From contig JAZSRN010000027.1 in the NCBI GenBank assembly GCA_045538535.1, positions 1-42,748 of the forward strand: a DNA stretch of 42,748 bases. Reading direction: 5' to 3'. Source of the DNA: RUG14219 sp045538535. Its GTDB lineage: Bacteria > Cyanobacteriota > Vampirovibrionia > Gastranaerophilales > Gastranaerophilaceae. A model generated the notes under the pieces. That model did not search any database. It was given only the letters and a program-made list of their open reading frames with translations, and was not told where the DNA came from. This document shows, piece by piece, positions 8,718 through 17,446 of this stretch; within the stretch, counting starts at the first letter, position 1, and the number at the start of each line of letters is the position of its first letter. Made by a program: the position numbers and the translations under genes.

Positions 8718-9833
8718 GTGAAAATCTTGAGAAAGAGTTTTTGCAAAAAATTATTTATAAAAATTCTTGTTGCGATTTTTATTTTTTCAAATATCGCACC
8801 TTGTAGTTTGGCTGCGAATAACTCCAAATCCAATCAACAAAAAATTCAAGCACTTAAAAAACTTGAAAATCAAGAAAAAAACAAACTTGTAAAAAACCAA
8901 AAACAATTAGAAAATACACAAAATTCTTTAACTACATCGAAAGCGCGCTACAATGATTTGGATTCACAACTTCGCAAACTGGAAGTTCAACTAAACGAAG
9001 CAACAGCCGAATATAACAAGTCTAACAATGTATTAAGGTCAAGAATTCGACACGTCTACAAGGTTCAACGACGCGGAATGTTTCAACTTTTGTTTTCAGC
9101 AATGGACTTGAATAGTTTACTTGATATCCTTTATTTTGAAAAAATCATACTAAAAAGAGATTATCAACATATATTGACTATCAAGAAAAAATCAGAAAGT
9201 ATAATGGCAATAAAAGACGATATCAAACAAAAGAAAATTGCGCTTGCCAATACAATCAACAATATGAACGCGCAACAAAAATATATTCAAGGTGCTATTG
9301 CCAAAAATCAATCTATGATAAACAAGCTCCGAACTGACCGCAAAGCTTATGAAAGAGCTGAGAACGAACTCAAAAAGCAATCAGAAAAATTGGAAAGCAC
9401 AATCAAAAAATCAAATCCGACAATTTCATACGCTACCGGCGGAAGTTTTTTAAAACCAATTGCAGGTAGCATAACATCTCCTTTTGGTTGGAGAATTCAC
9501 CCTATATTTAAAAGTAAAACATATCACTCAGGAATAGATATCGGAGGCCCAAATGGCGGTGCAATAAAAGCATCTAATTCCGGCAAAGTTATTTATTCCG
9601 GTTGGTATGGCGGTTATGGTAAAGTTGTTATTATCGACCATGGCGTCGTCAACGGCAAACCTACAACCACACTATATGCACACATGTCATCAATCGCAGT
9701 TTCAAATGGACAAAAGGTTACAAAAGGACAAACAATTGGACGTGAAGGTTCAACAGGCTACAGTACCGGTCCACATTGCCATTTTGAAGTTCGAATTAAC
9801 GGCAAACCAAATGACCCTCTAAGATTTATATAA
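8718..9833 (+). CDS. M23 peptidoglycan endopeptidase with coiled coil (EnvC/NlpD-like)
   Basis: Exported peptidoglycan hydrolase, 371 residues. A basic, hydrophobic signal segment (residues 1-33) is followed by a long coiled coil (about 35-240, rich in Lys, Gln and Glu) and an M23 domain (about 250-371). The LytM zinc ligands are intact: His270 and Asp274 in HSGID, and the HCH motif at 353-355. That differs from E. coli EnvC, whose LytM domain is catalytically dead, so this protein should be an active endopeptidase acting in the periplasm, perhaps at the division site. The GTG start abuts the stop of the 34-codon ORF; the next gene starts 12 bases downstream. Confidence 0.9.
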   Translation: MKILRKSFCKKLFIKILVAIFIFSNIAPCSLAANNSKSNQQKIQALKKLENQEKNKLVKNQKQLENTQNSLTTSKARYNDLDSQLRKLEVQLNEATAEYNKSNNVLRSRIRHVYKVQRRGMFQLLFSAMDLNSLLDILYFEKIILKRDYQHILTIKKKSESIMAIKDDIKQKKIALANTINNMNAQQKYIQGAIAKNQSMINKLRTDRKAYERAENELKKQSEKLESTIKKSNPTISYATGGSFLKPIAGSITSPFGWRIHPIFKSKTYHSGIDIGGPNGGAIKASNSGKVIYSGWYGGYGKVVIIDHGVVNGKPTTTLYAHMSSIAVSNGQKVTKGQTIGREGSTGYSTGPHCHFEVRINGKPNDPLRFI

Positions 9834-9845
9834 AAGGAAAAATAT

Positions 9846-12092
9846 TTGAAAAATCGTTTTTTAATCACATTGTTAATATTGTCAGTAATGTCACCTGCTT
9901 TTGCGGATAAGGTGATAAAGTCTGCAGTATATGATTCAGAAATGGATTTACAAAAAACTTTTTATGAATCTCCATTGTCACAAATTCCAAATATGGAAGT
10001 TGATAAAGTAGATACAATTCCACCACAAGGATATTATCCAGCGGGCAGAAGACCCCCGTATAGTGACCGCTCAATGCCTTTATTCAAACAAGTTCGTATA
10101 AAAATTACAAACTACTTTAGGCAAAAAGATATTGATAACGCGCAAAAATATCAATCTAAAAAAATTGAAGATATGGATGAATTTGACGAACTTGATAACG
10201 AACAAGAAATAACACTCTATTCTTCCTCAAAAGAAACCCCGCCAAATGAAACTCAATCTCAAGAAGTCACCAACACTGAATTGTCCGAAGAAACAGTTGT
10301 TAATACTGAACTTGTCGGCGGAGTAAAAGAACAAGTTGTAACAAAAGAAGCTATCTTAGATGCCGAAACGGTTGATTTTAACAACGAAACAATGGATATC
10401 ACTGCAATCGGAAACCCTATACTAAACTTTCCTAACCAAAATATTACATTAAAAGCCGATAAAATCATCTATAATAATGTTTCTAACATTTTAAAAGCCT
10501 ACGACAATGTCGAAATTTTACGAGATGGCTCAACAATATATGGTGATTATATTCAAATAAACCTAAATGAAGAAAATTCTCTTATTAACAACGTTATAAC
10601 ATCCGGCGAAAGTTTTGAAATTAGAGCTAAAAATGCCACTTCAGACGAAAAATCTATTGTCTTAAATGAAGGGAACATGCAATCTCAAGGCAATTATATT
10701 TTCCGTTTAAAAACAGCAATGGTAGGCGGTTTTGATTATTCAAGAATGTTAATTTCAGACGAAGATAAATCATTTTTAACCGAATTGACCGGTGAGCGTT
10801 CGAATATAACAGTAAAAGTAGATGAATTGGAAGTTGATGCAAAAAAAGCACACAACGTAATAACCGCAAAAGAAATTGAAATTTATAACGGCAAAAAACA
10901 TTTGCTTGATTGGTCACTATTCCAAGCACACACAAACAAAGAACAAGACTATTTCGAAGGTAATTATCCGGAAGTCGGGTCAAAAAATCCAATGGGATTT
11001 TGGGTTGGTGCTGGGCCGGTATTTGATATCCCTAACGGAGCAACTCTTAAAGTTATGCCGCTTTTAAACTACAAAAATAAAATTGGTCTTGGTGGTGCCC
11101 TAAAATATCGCAGTGCAACCAACCAAACACATTTTATGTACGGTTCAGCCAAGGACGTTTTTGTATTAAAAGGTAAACAATACTTAGATGACAAATTGTA
11201 TTTACAATATGGTATGAACGCATTTTTGGATGAATGGTTCTTAGGTGCCAGAATGCCGAAATACTCTATTGAGGCAGTTTATGCAGATGGCGCAGTTATA
11301 CCAAATACAATGGGTGAAGGTTTACATCTTCAATTTAAAAACAGAATTTCGGCGGGTTACATCGGAGATGCAAAATATACATTACGCGATGAAAATATCG
11401 CCGAAGGCAAAGATGCAACATCAAGATTTAGATATATGGCCGAAATTGTTCAACCTTTGTATCGCTACGAAGACAAAGAACGCTTAAGACTCTTTGATTT
11501 TGGGGTTGTAATGCAAGGTTCTGCTGCAGTTTACGGAACAGGTGACACTCAATTTATAGGTAGAATTGGGCCAAGAATTCACACCCAATACAAATATTGG
11601 ATGCAAGATGTCGGATATTTTGCATCAGGTTACCACGATGAAACCCCTCTAAGACGTTACGATACATATCGTTATGGACACGCAAATGTTTATTTGAGAG
11701 AAGCAATTAGGCTAAACAAATATTTAGCGGTTGCTTGGTCTTGCTCCGCAAACTTACTTAAAGAAGCCCCTAACGGTAAACTTTTACAAGAAAACGGTTT
11801 CTTAGTTTCTCTTGGGCCGGACGATTTAAAAATTAATTTAGGATATGACTTTGTCCGAGAAGCTACGTTCTTCAACATTACAATGGCAATGAACGTCAAG
11901 GATTCAACTTTAGAATACAAAAAAATGGTAATTAAAAATCCTGATAGATTATCAAGTTCCAAAACTTACGTTAAAGAGCTGCCAAAACAAACAGACTTTG
12001 TCACTGCAACAAATGCCAAAATTTTAAATCCTAAAATGCAATACGCAGAAGTTATAGAAATCCAAGATCCGGATAAAGAACAGGTACAATAA
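9846..12092 (+). CDS. LptD/OstA-like outer-membrane LPS assembly protein
   Basis: A 748-residue exported protein. The signal peptide (about residues 1-20, ending PAFA) is followed by a low-complexity acidic linker, an OstA/LptA-like beta-jellyroll (about 125-260: repeated short strands such as ITLKADKIIYN and TIYGDYIQINL) and a long C-terminal region rich in aromatic and amphipathic strands consistent with a beta-barrel. This is the architecture of LptD, the translocon that inserts LPS into the outer leaflet, and of the DUF3769 proteins of cyanobacteria. It starts at a TTG behind AAAGGA, 12 bases after the M23 gene, and its stop overlaps the aldolase start by one base. The lipid A genes downstream support the role. 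Sequence-level LptD assignment is by domain order only. Confidence 0.75.
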   Translation: MKNRFLITLLILSVMSPAFADKVIKSAVYDSEMDLQKTFYESPLSQIPNMEVDKVDTIPPQGYYPAGRRPPYSDRSMPLFKQVRIKITNYFRQKDIDNAQKYQSKKIEDMDEFDELDNEQEITLYSSSKETPPNETQSQEVTNTELSEETVVNTELVGGVKEQVVTKEAILDAETVDFNNETMDITAIGNPILNFPNQNITLKADKIIYNNVSNILKAYDNVEILRDGSTIYGDYIQINLNEENSLINNVITSGESFEIRAKNATSDEKSIVLNEGNMQSQGNYIFRLKTAMVGGFDYSRMLISDEDKSFLTELTGERSNITVKVDELEVDAKKAHNVITAKEIEIYNGKKHLLDWSLFQAHTNKEQDYFEGNYPEVGSKNPMGFWVGAGPVFDIPNGATLKVMPLLNYKNKIGLGGALKYRSATNQTHFMYGSAKDVFVLKGKQYLDDKLYLQYGMNAFLDEWFLGARMPKYSIEAVYADGAVIPNTMGEGLHLQFKNRISAGYIGDAKYTLRDENIAEGKDATSRFRYMAEIVQPLYRYEDKERLRLFDFGVVMQGSAAVYGTGDTQFIGRIGPRIHTQYKYWMQDVGYFASGYHDETPLRRYDTYRYGHANVYLREAIRLNKYLAVAWSCSANLLKEAPNGKLLQENGFLVSLGPDDLKINLGYDFVREATFFNITMAMNVKDSTLEYKKMVIKNPDRLSSSKTYVKELPKQTDFVTATNAKILNPKMQYAEVIEIQDPDKEQVQ

Positions 12093-12709
12093 TGCTAAAC
12101 AAAATAAAACAAGATTTAATTAAATACGGAAAACTCTGCGGGGAAAAAAATTTTACCCCTGGAGTTTCAGGCAATATTTCCGCAAGATTTGAAGATAAAA
12201 TATTGATTACAACATCGGGTTCAGCAAATGGCTATTTGAAAGAAGACGATTTTGCACTAATTGATTTTGAGGGCAATCTAATCGAAGGAACCAAAAAAGC
12301 TTCCAGTGAAAAAATGCTTCACGTAGAATTTTACAAAATGCGCCCTGATGTGAATTTTATCTTGCATGTTCACGCACCTTATTTGAGTTCATTTGCATCT
12401 GCGCATGTTGCTCTTGACGAACCAATTATGGCCGAAAACGTATATTATTTTGGTCAAATACCATTGGCTGAATACGGTTTACCTTCATCAAAAGATTTGG
12501 TTGAAAAAACTGCAAAATATTTTGACAAATATAATGCCGTTTTGATGGCAAATCACGGCGTAATTGTCGGTGATTCAACTTTGGAAGGCGCATACCTAAA
12601 ATTAGAATTAGCAGAAGCTTATGCACAAGTAGTTTTGAATACCAAATTATTAGGAGGCGCAGTTTTGCTTTCTGAACAACAAGTAAAAGATATATATTCA
12701 CTAAAATAA
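12092..12709 (+). CDS. Class II aldolase/adducin family protein (fuculose-phosphate aldolase-like)
   Basis: A 205-residue zinc-dependent class II aldolase homologue. Visible are the phosphate-binding GVSGNIS motif near the N-terminus, the SSEKMLH segment carrying the catalytic Glu, the HVHAP zinc ligands, and a third His in ANHGVIV. Members cleave L-fuculose- or ribulose-phosphate or act as epimerases; the exact sugar is not determined by sequence here. The ATG shares one base with the stop of the LptD-like gene, so it is co-translated with an LPS export gene, which hints at a sugar-precursor role, but this is inference. Confidence 0.85.
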   Translation: MLNKIKQDLIKYGKLCGEKNFTPGVSGNISARFEDKILITTSGSANGYLKEDDFALIDFEGNLIEGTKKASSEKMLHVEFYKMRPDVNFILHVHAPYLSSFASAHVALDEPIMAENVYYFGQIPLAEYGLPSSKDLVEKTAKYFDKYNAVLMANHGVIVGDSTLEGAYLKLELAEAYAQVVLNTKLLGGAVLLSEQQVKDIYSLK

Positions 12710-12713
12710 CTTG

Positions 12714-12722
12714 TGCTATAAT
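12714..12722 (+). promoter_or_regulatory. Extended -10 promoter of lpxI
   Basis: TGC followed immediately by TATAAT (12717-12722), an extended -10 element, 31 bases ahead of the lpxI GTG. No good -35 is seen, as is usual with TGn promoters. Confidence 0.5.
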
Positions 12723-12753
12723 AAATCCATAATAAAATAAAGAGGAAAATAAA

Positions 12754-13572
12754 GTGTCATCATTAATGTTGGAAAATAAACAAGGATTAATCGCCGGAGA
12801 CGGAACATTACCGGTAAAAATGGCTCAATATGCCAAAGAAAACGGATTTGAAGTTATATGTATTTCTTTAGCAAAAGATAATGTTAAAGAATTAAAAAAA
12901 TATTGTTCAAAAGTCTATTCTTGTCACCCGGGAGAAGTCAACAAAATCGAACAAATATTCAAAGATGAACAAATCAAACAATTGACATTTCTTGGTAAAG
13001 TACACAAAAGAGTACTTTTACAATTGCACAAATTTGACAAGCGTGCCATTGAATTAATAAAAGCCTCAAGCCGTTTAAATGATGACGAAGTTATGCTATT
13101 AATAGTAAAAGAGTTTGAAAAATTGGGCGTAACCGTACTTGACCAAACTATTTTTATAAAAAACTTAATGATTCCAGCCGGAGTTTTGGGCAAAATAAAA
13201 CCGACAAAAGAACAGTTAGAAGATGTAAATTACGGTTTTTGGTTAGCTAAAGAAATGGGAAAAATTGATGTCGGTCAATCCGTAGTCATCAAAGACAAAA
13301 TGATTATGGCTGTCGAAGCGATAGAAGGTACAGATAAATGTATAAAACGTGGCGCAAAACTTGCAAAATCAGATGCGGTTGTAGTAAAAGTTTCAAAACC
13401 AGCTCAAGACCAACGTTTTGATATCCCTGCTATAGGCCTAAGAACTTTGAAAACAATGAGCCGATACAAAGCCAGTCTAATCGCGGTTGAGGCAAATGAA
13501 ACCATTATTGTTAATCAAGAAGAAGTTATAAAATTTGCAAACGATAATAATATCGTAATTATGGCAGTATAA
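12754..13572 (+). CDS. lpxI: UDP-2,3-diacylglucosamine pyrophosphatase LpxI
   Basis: Lipid A pathway enzyme (DUF1009 family) that hydrolyses UDP-2,3-diacylglucosamine to lipid X, replacing LpxH in lineages lacking it. The 272-residue protein has the N-terminal GLIAGDGTLPVKMAQ loop, the FLGKVHK segment, and the C-terminal domain with VVIKDKMIMAVEAIEGTD and VVKVSKPAQDQRFDIPAIG, all typical of the family. It starts at a GTG behind AGAGGA. lpxB follows after three bases, so the two successive steps (lipid X production, then disaccharide formation) are encoded together. Confidence 0.94.
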   Translation: MSSLMLENKQGLIAGDGTLPVKMAQYAKENGFEVICISLAKDNVKELKKYCSKVYSCHPGEVNKIEQIFKDEQIKQLTFLGKVHKRVLLQLHKFDKRAIELIKASSRLNDDEVMLLIVKEFEKLGVTVLDQTIFIKNLMIPAGVLGKIKPTKEQLEDVNYGFWLAKEMGKIDVGQSVVIKDKMIMAVEAIEGTDKCIKRGAKLAKSDAVVVKVSKPAQDQRFDIPAIGLRTLKTMSRYKASLIAVEANETIIVNQEEVIKFANDNNIVIMAV

Positions 13573-13575
13573 TTT

Positions 13576-14703
13576 ATGAAAAAATTATTTATTATTACAG
13601 GTGAACACTCAGGAGATATGCATGCCGCGCATGTAGTAAGTGCATTAAAAAAAATAAACTCTAACATTACAATCGAAGCAGTCGGCGGAATGAATTTGGC
13701 ATCTCAAGGTGTAAAATTATTTTCTACACACGAAAAAATGTCTGCCGTCGGGCTTTCCCCTGAAATAATCTTAAATCATCTATTTTTAGGTAAACGAGTT
13801 GTTGATTATATAACAAAAGAATTTAAGCCGGATGCAGTTTTGTTAATTGATTACGGAGCTTTCAATTTAAACGTAGCAAAATTTTTAAAAAAAGCCGGCA
13901 TAACTATTTATTATTATATACCGCCTCAAGTTTGGGCAAGCAGAAAATGGCGTATTAATACAATTAAAAAATATATTGATAAAGTTCTTTGTATTTTCCC
14001 ATTTGAAAAAGAAATGTATGAAAATTACGGTATAAATGCACATTACTGCGGACACCCACTCGTTTCTCAACTTGCACCAAAAGTTGATAAAGAAGAATTC
14101 TTTGAAAAATACGGACTTGATAAAACAAAAAAATTAGTTTCAGTATTCCCCGGTTCAAGAAAATTTGAACTAAAATATTTAGCAAACGAATTTGTAAATA
14201 CCGCAAAAGAACTTCAACGATTACATCCGACTTTGCAATTCTGTTTTTCTCAAGCTCCAAATTTATCTGATGAAGTATATGCAAAATATTTAAAAGATGT
14301 CGATTTTAAAGTAATTAAAGGAGATAATCAAGCTTTACTTAGTGTTTCAGATGCCTTGATTTTAGCTTCCGGAACTGTGGCATTAGAAGCCGCATTATAC
14401 CAAACCCCAATGATTATAGCTTACCGAGGCCCACAAGTTTTTTACTGGATATATTTGCTTGTTAGATGCATAAAAAGAGTTTCTCTTCCGAATATTATTG
14501 CAAACAAATCCATCGTACCCGAAATTATCCAGCATAATTTATCAGTCAAAAATATTGTAAACAATATCGAAAAATTATTATATAACGAAGATTTTCGCAA
14601 AGAAAATATTGACGAATTAGGTACCGTAAAAACACTTTTGTCAGATAAAATTTCTTCTGAAGAAGTTGCAAAAGTCCTTAATCAAGATATTTTTTCTTCA
14701 TAA
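13576..14703 (+). CDS. lpxB: Lipid-A-disaccharide synthase LpxB
   Basis: GT-B glycosyltransferase (GT19) that condenses lipid X with UDP-2,3-diacylglucosamine to make the lipid A disaccharide at the inner membrane. The 375-residue protein begins with TGEHSGDMHAA, the LpxB equivalent of the AGExSGD signature, and shows VLLIDYGAFNLN, YYIPPQVWASRKWR, CGHPLVSQL, VFPGSRKFE and ASGTVALEAAL, all in family order. No Shine-Dalgarno precedes the ATG; it lies three bases after the lpxI stop and is presumably translated by reinitiation. Confidence 0.96.
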   Translation: MKKLFIITGEHSGDMHAAHVVSALKKINSNITIEAVGGMNLASQGVKLFSTHEKMSAVGLSPEIILNHLFLGKRVVDYITKEFKPDAVLLIDYGAFNLNVAKFLKKAGITIYYYIPPQVWASRKWRINTIKKYIDKVLCIFPFEKEMYENYGINAHYCGHPLVSQLAPKVDKEEFFEKYGLDKTKKLVSVFPGSRKFELKYLANEFVNTAKELQRLHPTLQFCFSQAPNLSDEVYAKYLKDVDFKVIKGDNQALLSVSDALILASGTVALEAALYQTPMIIAYRGPQVFYWIYLLVRCIKRVSLPNIIANKSIVPEIIQHNLSVKNIVNNIEKLLYNEDFRKENIDELGTVKTLLSDKISSEEVAKVLNQDIFSS

Positions 14704-14729
14704 TTGTTGAACCTACTGCAAAAATAGGA

Positions 14730-14757
14730 TTGGCAGAATTTTGCTATTTGTTATAAT
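14730..14757 (+). promoter_or_regulatory. Promoter of the dGTPase gene
   Basis: TTGGCA (14730-14735), 16-base spacer, TATAAT (14752-14757), 22 bases ahead of the chosen ATG at 14780, which has GAGAGGT as ribosome site. Confidence 0.7.
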
Positions 14758-14779
14758 ACCGCTGAGAGGTAAGATTATT

Positions 14780-15790
14780 ATGACAGTAAGAGAGCAATTA
14801 GAAGAGCGAGAATACAAATTTTTGAGTGAATTTGCAACAAAAAGCAAAGACTCCAAAGGTAGAAAAAAACTAGAAGACGAATGTGATTTAAGAACAATTT
14901 TCCAACGAGACAGAGATAGAATTTTGCATTCAAAGGCTTTCCGGAGATTAAAACACAAAACTCAAGTGTTCTTATCCCCGTTTGACGACCATTTTAGAAC
15001 ACGTTTAACACACACTTTAGAAGTCGCACAAATAGCTCGAACAATTGCGCGCTCATTATATATGAACGAAGATTTAACCGAAGCGATAGCACTGGGACAC
15101 GATTTAGGTCATACACCTTTTGGACATTGTGGCGAAGGAGTGTTGAACGAATTAGTTGAAGGCGGATTTCATCATAATTTGCAAAGCGTACGAGTAGTTG
15201 AAGTTCTTGAAGACTTAAATCTTGCAAAAGAAACCGTTGACGGTATTCTAACACATACTTGGGGCTTTAAACCAAAAACTCCGGAAGCACAAATCGTACA
15301 ATTAGCCGACAAAATTGCATACATAAATCACGATATTGAAGACTCAATAAGAGCGGGAATTATTGCGGAAAGCGATTTGCCAAAAGATTGCATAGAATAT
15401 TTTTCTTCAAATCAGAGCAGACGACTTAGCAAAATGATACACGAAGTAATTTCAAATTCTGTAGGCAAAGAATTTGTTTCAATGAGTGAAGAAGCATGGG
15501 GCTATACAACAAAATTACGAGATTGGATGTTTGAAAATGTTTATATCGAATCTCCGGCGAAATTAGAAGAAAAGAAAGCCCGTAGAGTAATTGAAGAACT
15601 GTTTTATTTGTACAAGGACATGCTAACACCAATCTGTCCGCATGACAAAATTGAACGTATTGTTGTAGATTATATCTCCGGCATGACTGATAGGTATGCG
15701 ATAGAAAAATTCAAAGAAAACTTTATCCCTAAAGGTTTGCAACTTGGCGCAAGAGAAGACTATCTGTTTAAACTGGCAAATATTTATTAA
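14780..15790 (+). CDS. dgt: Deoxyguanosinetriphosphate triphosphohydrolase-like protein (HD domain)
   Basis: HD-superfamily hydrolase that splits dNTPs (classically dGTP) into deoxynucleoside and triphosphate. The start at 14780 is chosen for its GAGAGGT ribosome site; a 13-residue longer frame runs into the promoter. The 336-residue protein shows the dGTPase opening with RDRDRILHSKAFRRLKHKTQV, and metal ligands in TRLTHTLEVA (His), ALGHDLGHTPFGH (HD pair) and KIAYINHDIED (Asp). Length and motif order match the shorter dGTPase-like class rather than E. coli Dgt. Its own promoter separates it from lpxB. Confidence 0.92.
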   Translation: MTVREQLEEREYKFLSEFATKSKDSKGRKKLEDECDLRTIFQRDRDRILHSKAFRRLKHKTQVFLSPFDDHFRTRLTHTLEVAQIARTIARSLYMNEDLTEAIALGHDLGHTPFGHCGEGVLNELVEGGFHHNLQSVRVVEVLEDLNLAKETVDGILTHTWGFKPKTPEAQIVQLADKIAYINHDIEDSIRAGIIAESDLPKDCIEYFSSNQSRRLSKMIHEVISNSVGKEFVSMSEEAWGYTTKLRDWMFENVYIESPAKLEEKKARRVIEELFYLYKDMLTPICPHDKIERIVVDYISGMTDRYAIEKFKENFIPKGLQLGAREDYLFKLANIY

Positions 15791-15794
15791 TATC

Positions 15795-15823
15795 TTTACG
15801 AAAGCATAATATTGATGTATAAT
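15795..15823 (+). promoter_or_regulatory. Promoter of tagA/wecG (leaderless type)
   Basis: TTTACG (15795-15800), 17-base spacer, TATAAT (15818-15823), then 6 bases to the ATG at 15830. The -10 box overlaps the two upstream in-frame start codons (15812, 15815), which would therefore not be in the mRNA. Confidence 0.65.
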
Positions 15824-15829
15824 TTGGAT

Positions 15830-16546
15830 ATGGAGAGAAATACCGTAAAAATACAGGGCTTGCCCGTTGATACATTTAATTTCGAAGAAGCTTTACAATA
15901 TGCACAAAATCATTGCGGACAAGTGGTCACCATTAATCCTGAAATTATCGCATACGCACGCAAAACACCAGAGTTCAGAGATATTGTCAATAATGCAGAC
16001 TTGATAATTCCGGACGGTATCGGCGTTGAAATAGGATTAAAAATTCTTGGTCATAATATCAAGCGAATTGCAGGTATAGAATTTGCACACGCCCTTTTGG
16101 TAGAAGCAGCAAAAACCTCGTCATCAGTAGCGTTGGTCGGAAGCAAACCCGAAGTTATCTCAAAAACCGTAGAAAATTTACAAAATCAAATAAATAATTT
16201 GGAAATAATTTATTCTCAAGATGGATACTTCACTGATGAAAACAAAGTTTTGACAGAACTTACCAATGCTAATCCGCGCTATGTTTTAGTAGCGCTTGGT
16301 GCACCAAAGCAAGAAGAATTTATTATGCGAGCCAAAAAACTTTTACCAAATGCCCTAATGATAGGAGTAGGGGGCAGTTTTGATGTTTGGTCAGGCACTG
16401 TCGAAAGAGCACCCGAAATATACCAAAAAATGGGACTTGAATGGCTTTATAGAACAATAAAAGAACCTAAACGATTTAGACGAATATTTCCAACATTACC
16501 GCTATTTATGGTTAATGTATTAAGAGAAAAAATTATTGGAGAATAA
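15830..16546 (+). CDS. WecG/TagA/CpsF family glycosyltransferase (GT26)
   Basis: Transfers an N-acetylmannosamine-type sugar to a lipid-linked acceptor during surface polysaccharide synthesis. The 238-residue protein shows VVTINPEII, the IIPDGIGVE motif with the catalytic-site Asp, GSKPEVI, VALGAPKQEEFI and GVGGSFDVWSG, all family hallmarks, and a basic C-terminal membrane-associating tail (EPKRFRRIF). The start is taken at 15830, 6 bases after a TATAAT, without a Shine-Dalgarno; two upstream start codons lie inside the promoter. The transketolase gene follows after two bases. The glycan made is unknown; no other glycan genes adjoin it. Confidence 0.9.
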   Translation: MERNTVKIQGLPVDTFNFEEALQYAQNHCGQVVTINPEIIAYARKTPEFRDIVNNADLIIPDGIGVEIGLKILGHNIKRIAGIEFAHALLVEAAKTSSSVALVGSKPEVISKTVENLQNQINNLEIIYSQDGYFTDENKVLTELTNANPRYVLVALGAPKQEEFIMRAKKLLPNALMIGVGGSFDVWSGTVERAPEIYQKMGLEWLYRTIKEPKRFRRIFPTLPLFMVNVLREKIIGE

Positions 16547-16548
16547 TA

Positions 16549-17385
16549 ATGCTAAACGATAATGAAATTAACAAATTAGAAAAACTTGCAAACGAAACAC
16601 GTAAAAACATTATAGAAATGGTTTATACCGCACAATCAGGCCATATTGGCGGAGCATTATCAAGCACTGATATACTAACCGTTTTGTACAACAAGTGCAT
16701 GAAAATCGTTCCTAAATGGAAAAATGACAACGATTTTGAAAAAAGAGACCGATTTGTGCTTTCAAAAGGTCACGCTTCTGCCGCATTGTATTCTGTTTTA
16801 TCTCAAGTTGGATACTTCCCTAAAGAAGAATTATTAACATTTAGAAAACTTGGTTCTAAACTACAAGGACATCCTTTTTTGCATTGTAACGGAGTGGAAG
16901 TTGCCACTGGTTCATTAGGTCAAGGATTATCTTTAGCATGCGGCATTGCATTGTCACTCAAACTTGACAAAAATCCTGCCAATGTATTTGTACTTATGGG
17001 CGACGGAGAACTTCAAGAAGGAAGCATTTGGGAAGGTTTTATGAACGCGGCACACCATAAATTGAATAATCTAATCGCAATCATAGACAGAAATCGCCTA
17101 CAAATAGACGGTTCTACTGAATACATAAAATCTTTGGACAATCTTGCCGATAAACTAAAAGCATTTAATTTTGAAGTTTTTGAGATTGACGGACACGACA
17201 TAAACGCCATATACAAAACAATCGAAACTGCAAAAAAATCTTCTTGTCCGGTTGCCATAATTGCAAACACAATAAAAGGCAAAGGTGTAAGTTTTATGGA
17301 AAATAACGCCGGTTGGCATGGAAAAGCACCTAAAAAAGAAGATTACGAAAAGGCTATACAAGAATTATCAACTAAAATTTCTTAA
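16549..17385 (+). CDS. Transketolase, N-terminal (thiamine-diphosphate-binding) subunit
   Basis: N-terminal half of a split transketolase, 278 residues. It has the substrate His in LSKGHAS, GHPFLH, TGSLGQGLS and the ThDP/Mg motif GDGELQEGS continuing to the Asn in KLNN. In split systems a second gene encodes the pyrimidine-binding and C-terminal domains, normally directly downstream; here the next gene is a pseudopilin and no partner is in the window. The frame ends cleanly with a stop, so it is not a truncated full-length enzyme by frameshift. Either the partner is elsewhere or the protein serves another ThDP reaction. A GGAG ribosome site lies between it and the glycosyltransferase stop. 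Confidence 0.9.
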   Translation: MLNDNEINKLEKLANETRKNIIEMVYTAQSGHIGGALSSTDILTVLYNKCMKIVPKWKNDNDFEKRDRFVLSKGHASAALYSVLSQVGYFPKEELLTFRKLGSKLQGHPFLHCNGVEVATGSLGQGLSLACGIALSLKLDKNPANVFVLMGDGELQEGSIWEGFMNAAHHKLNNLIAIIDRNRLQIDGSTEYIKSLDNLADKLKAFNFEVFEIDGHDINAIYKTIETAKKSSCPVAIIANTIKGKGVSFMENNAGWHGKAPKKEDYEKAIQELSTKIS

Positions 17386-17446
17386 TAAACAGGTTACATA
17401 TCAAGCAAAATATGGAATAATAATTATATAACACGAGGTTGGATAT

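Noticed and set aside
10259..11962. Several antisense ORFs within the LptD-like gene
   Set aside because: Shadows; no SD, low-complexity products.
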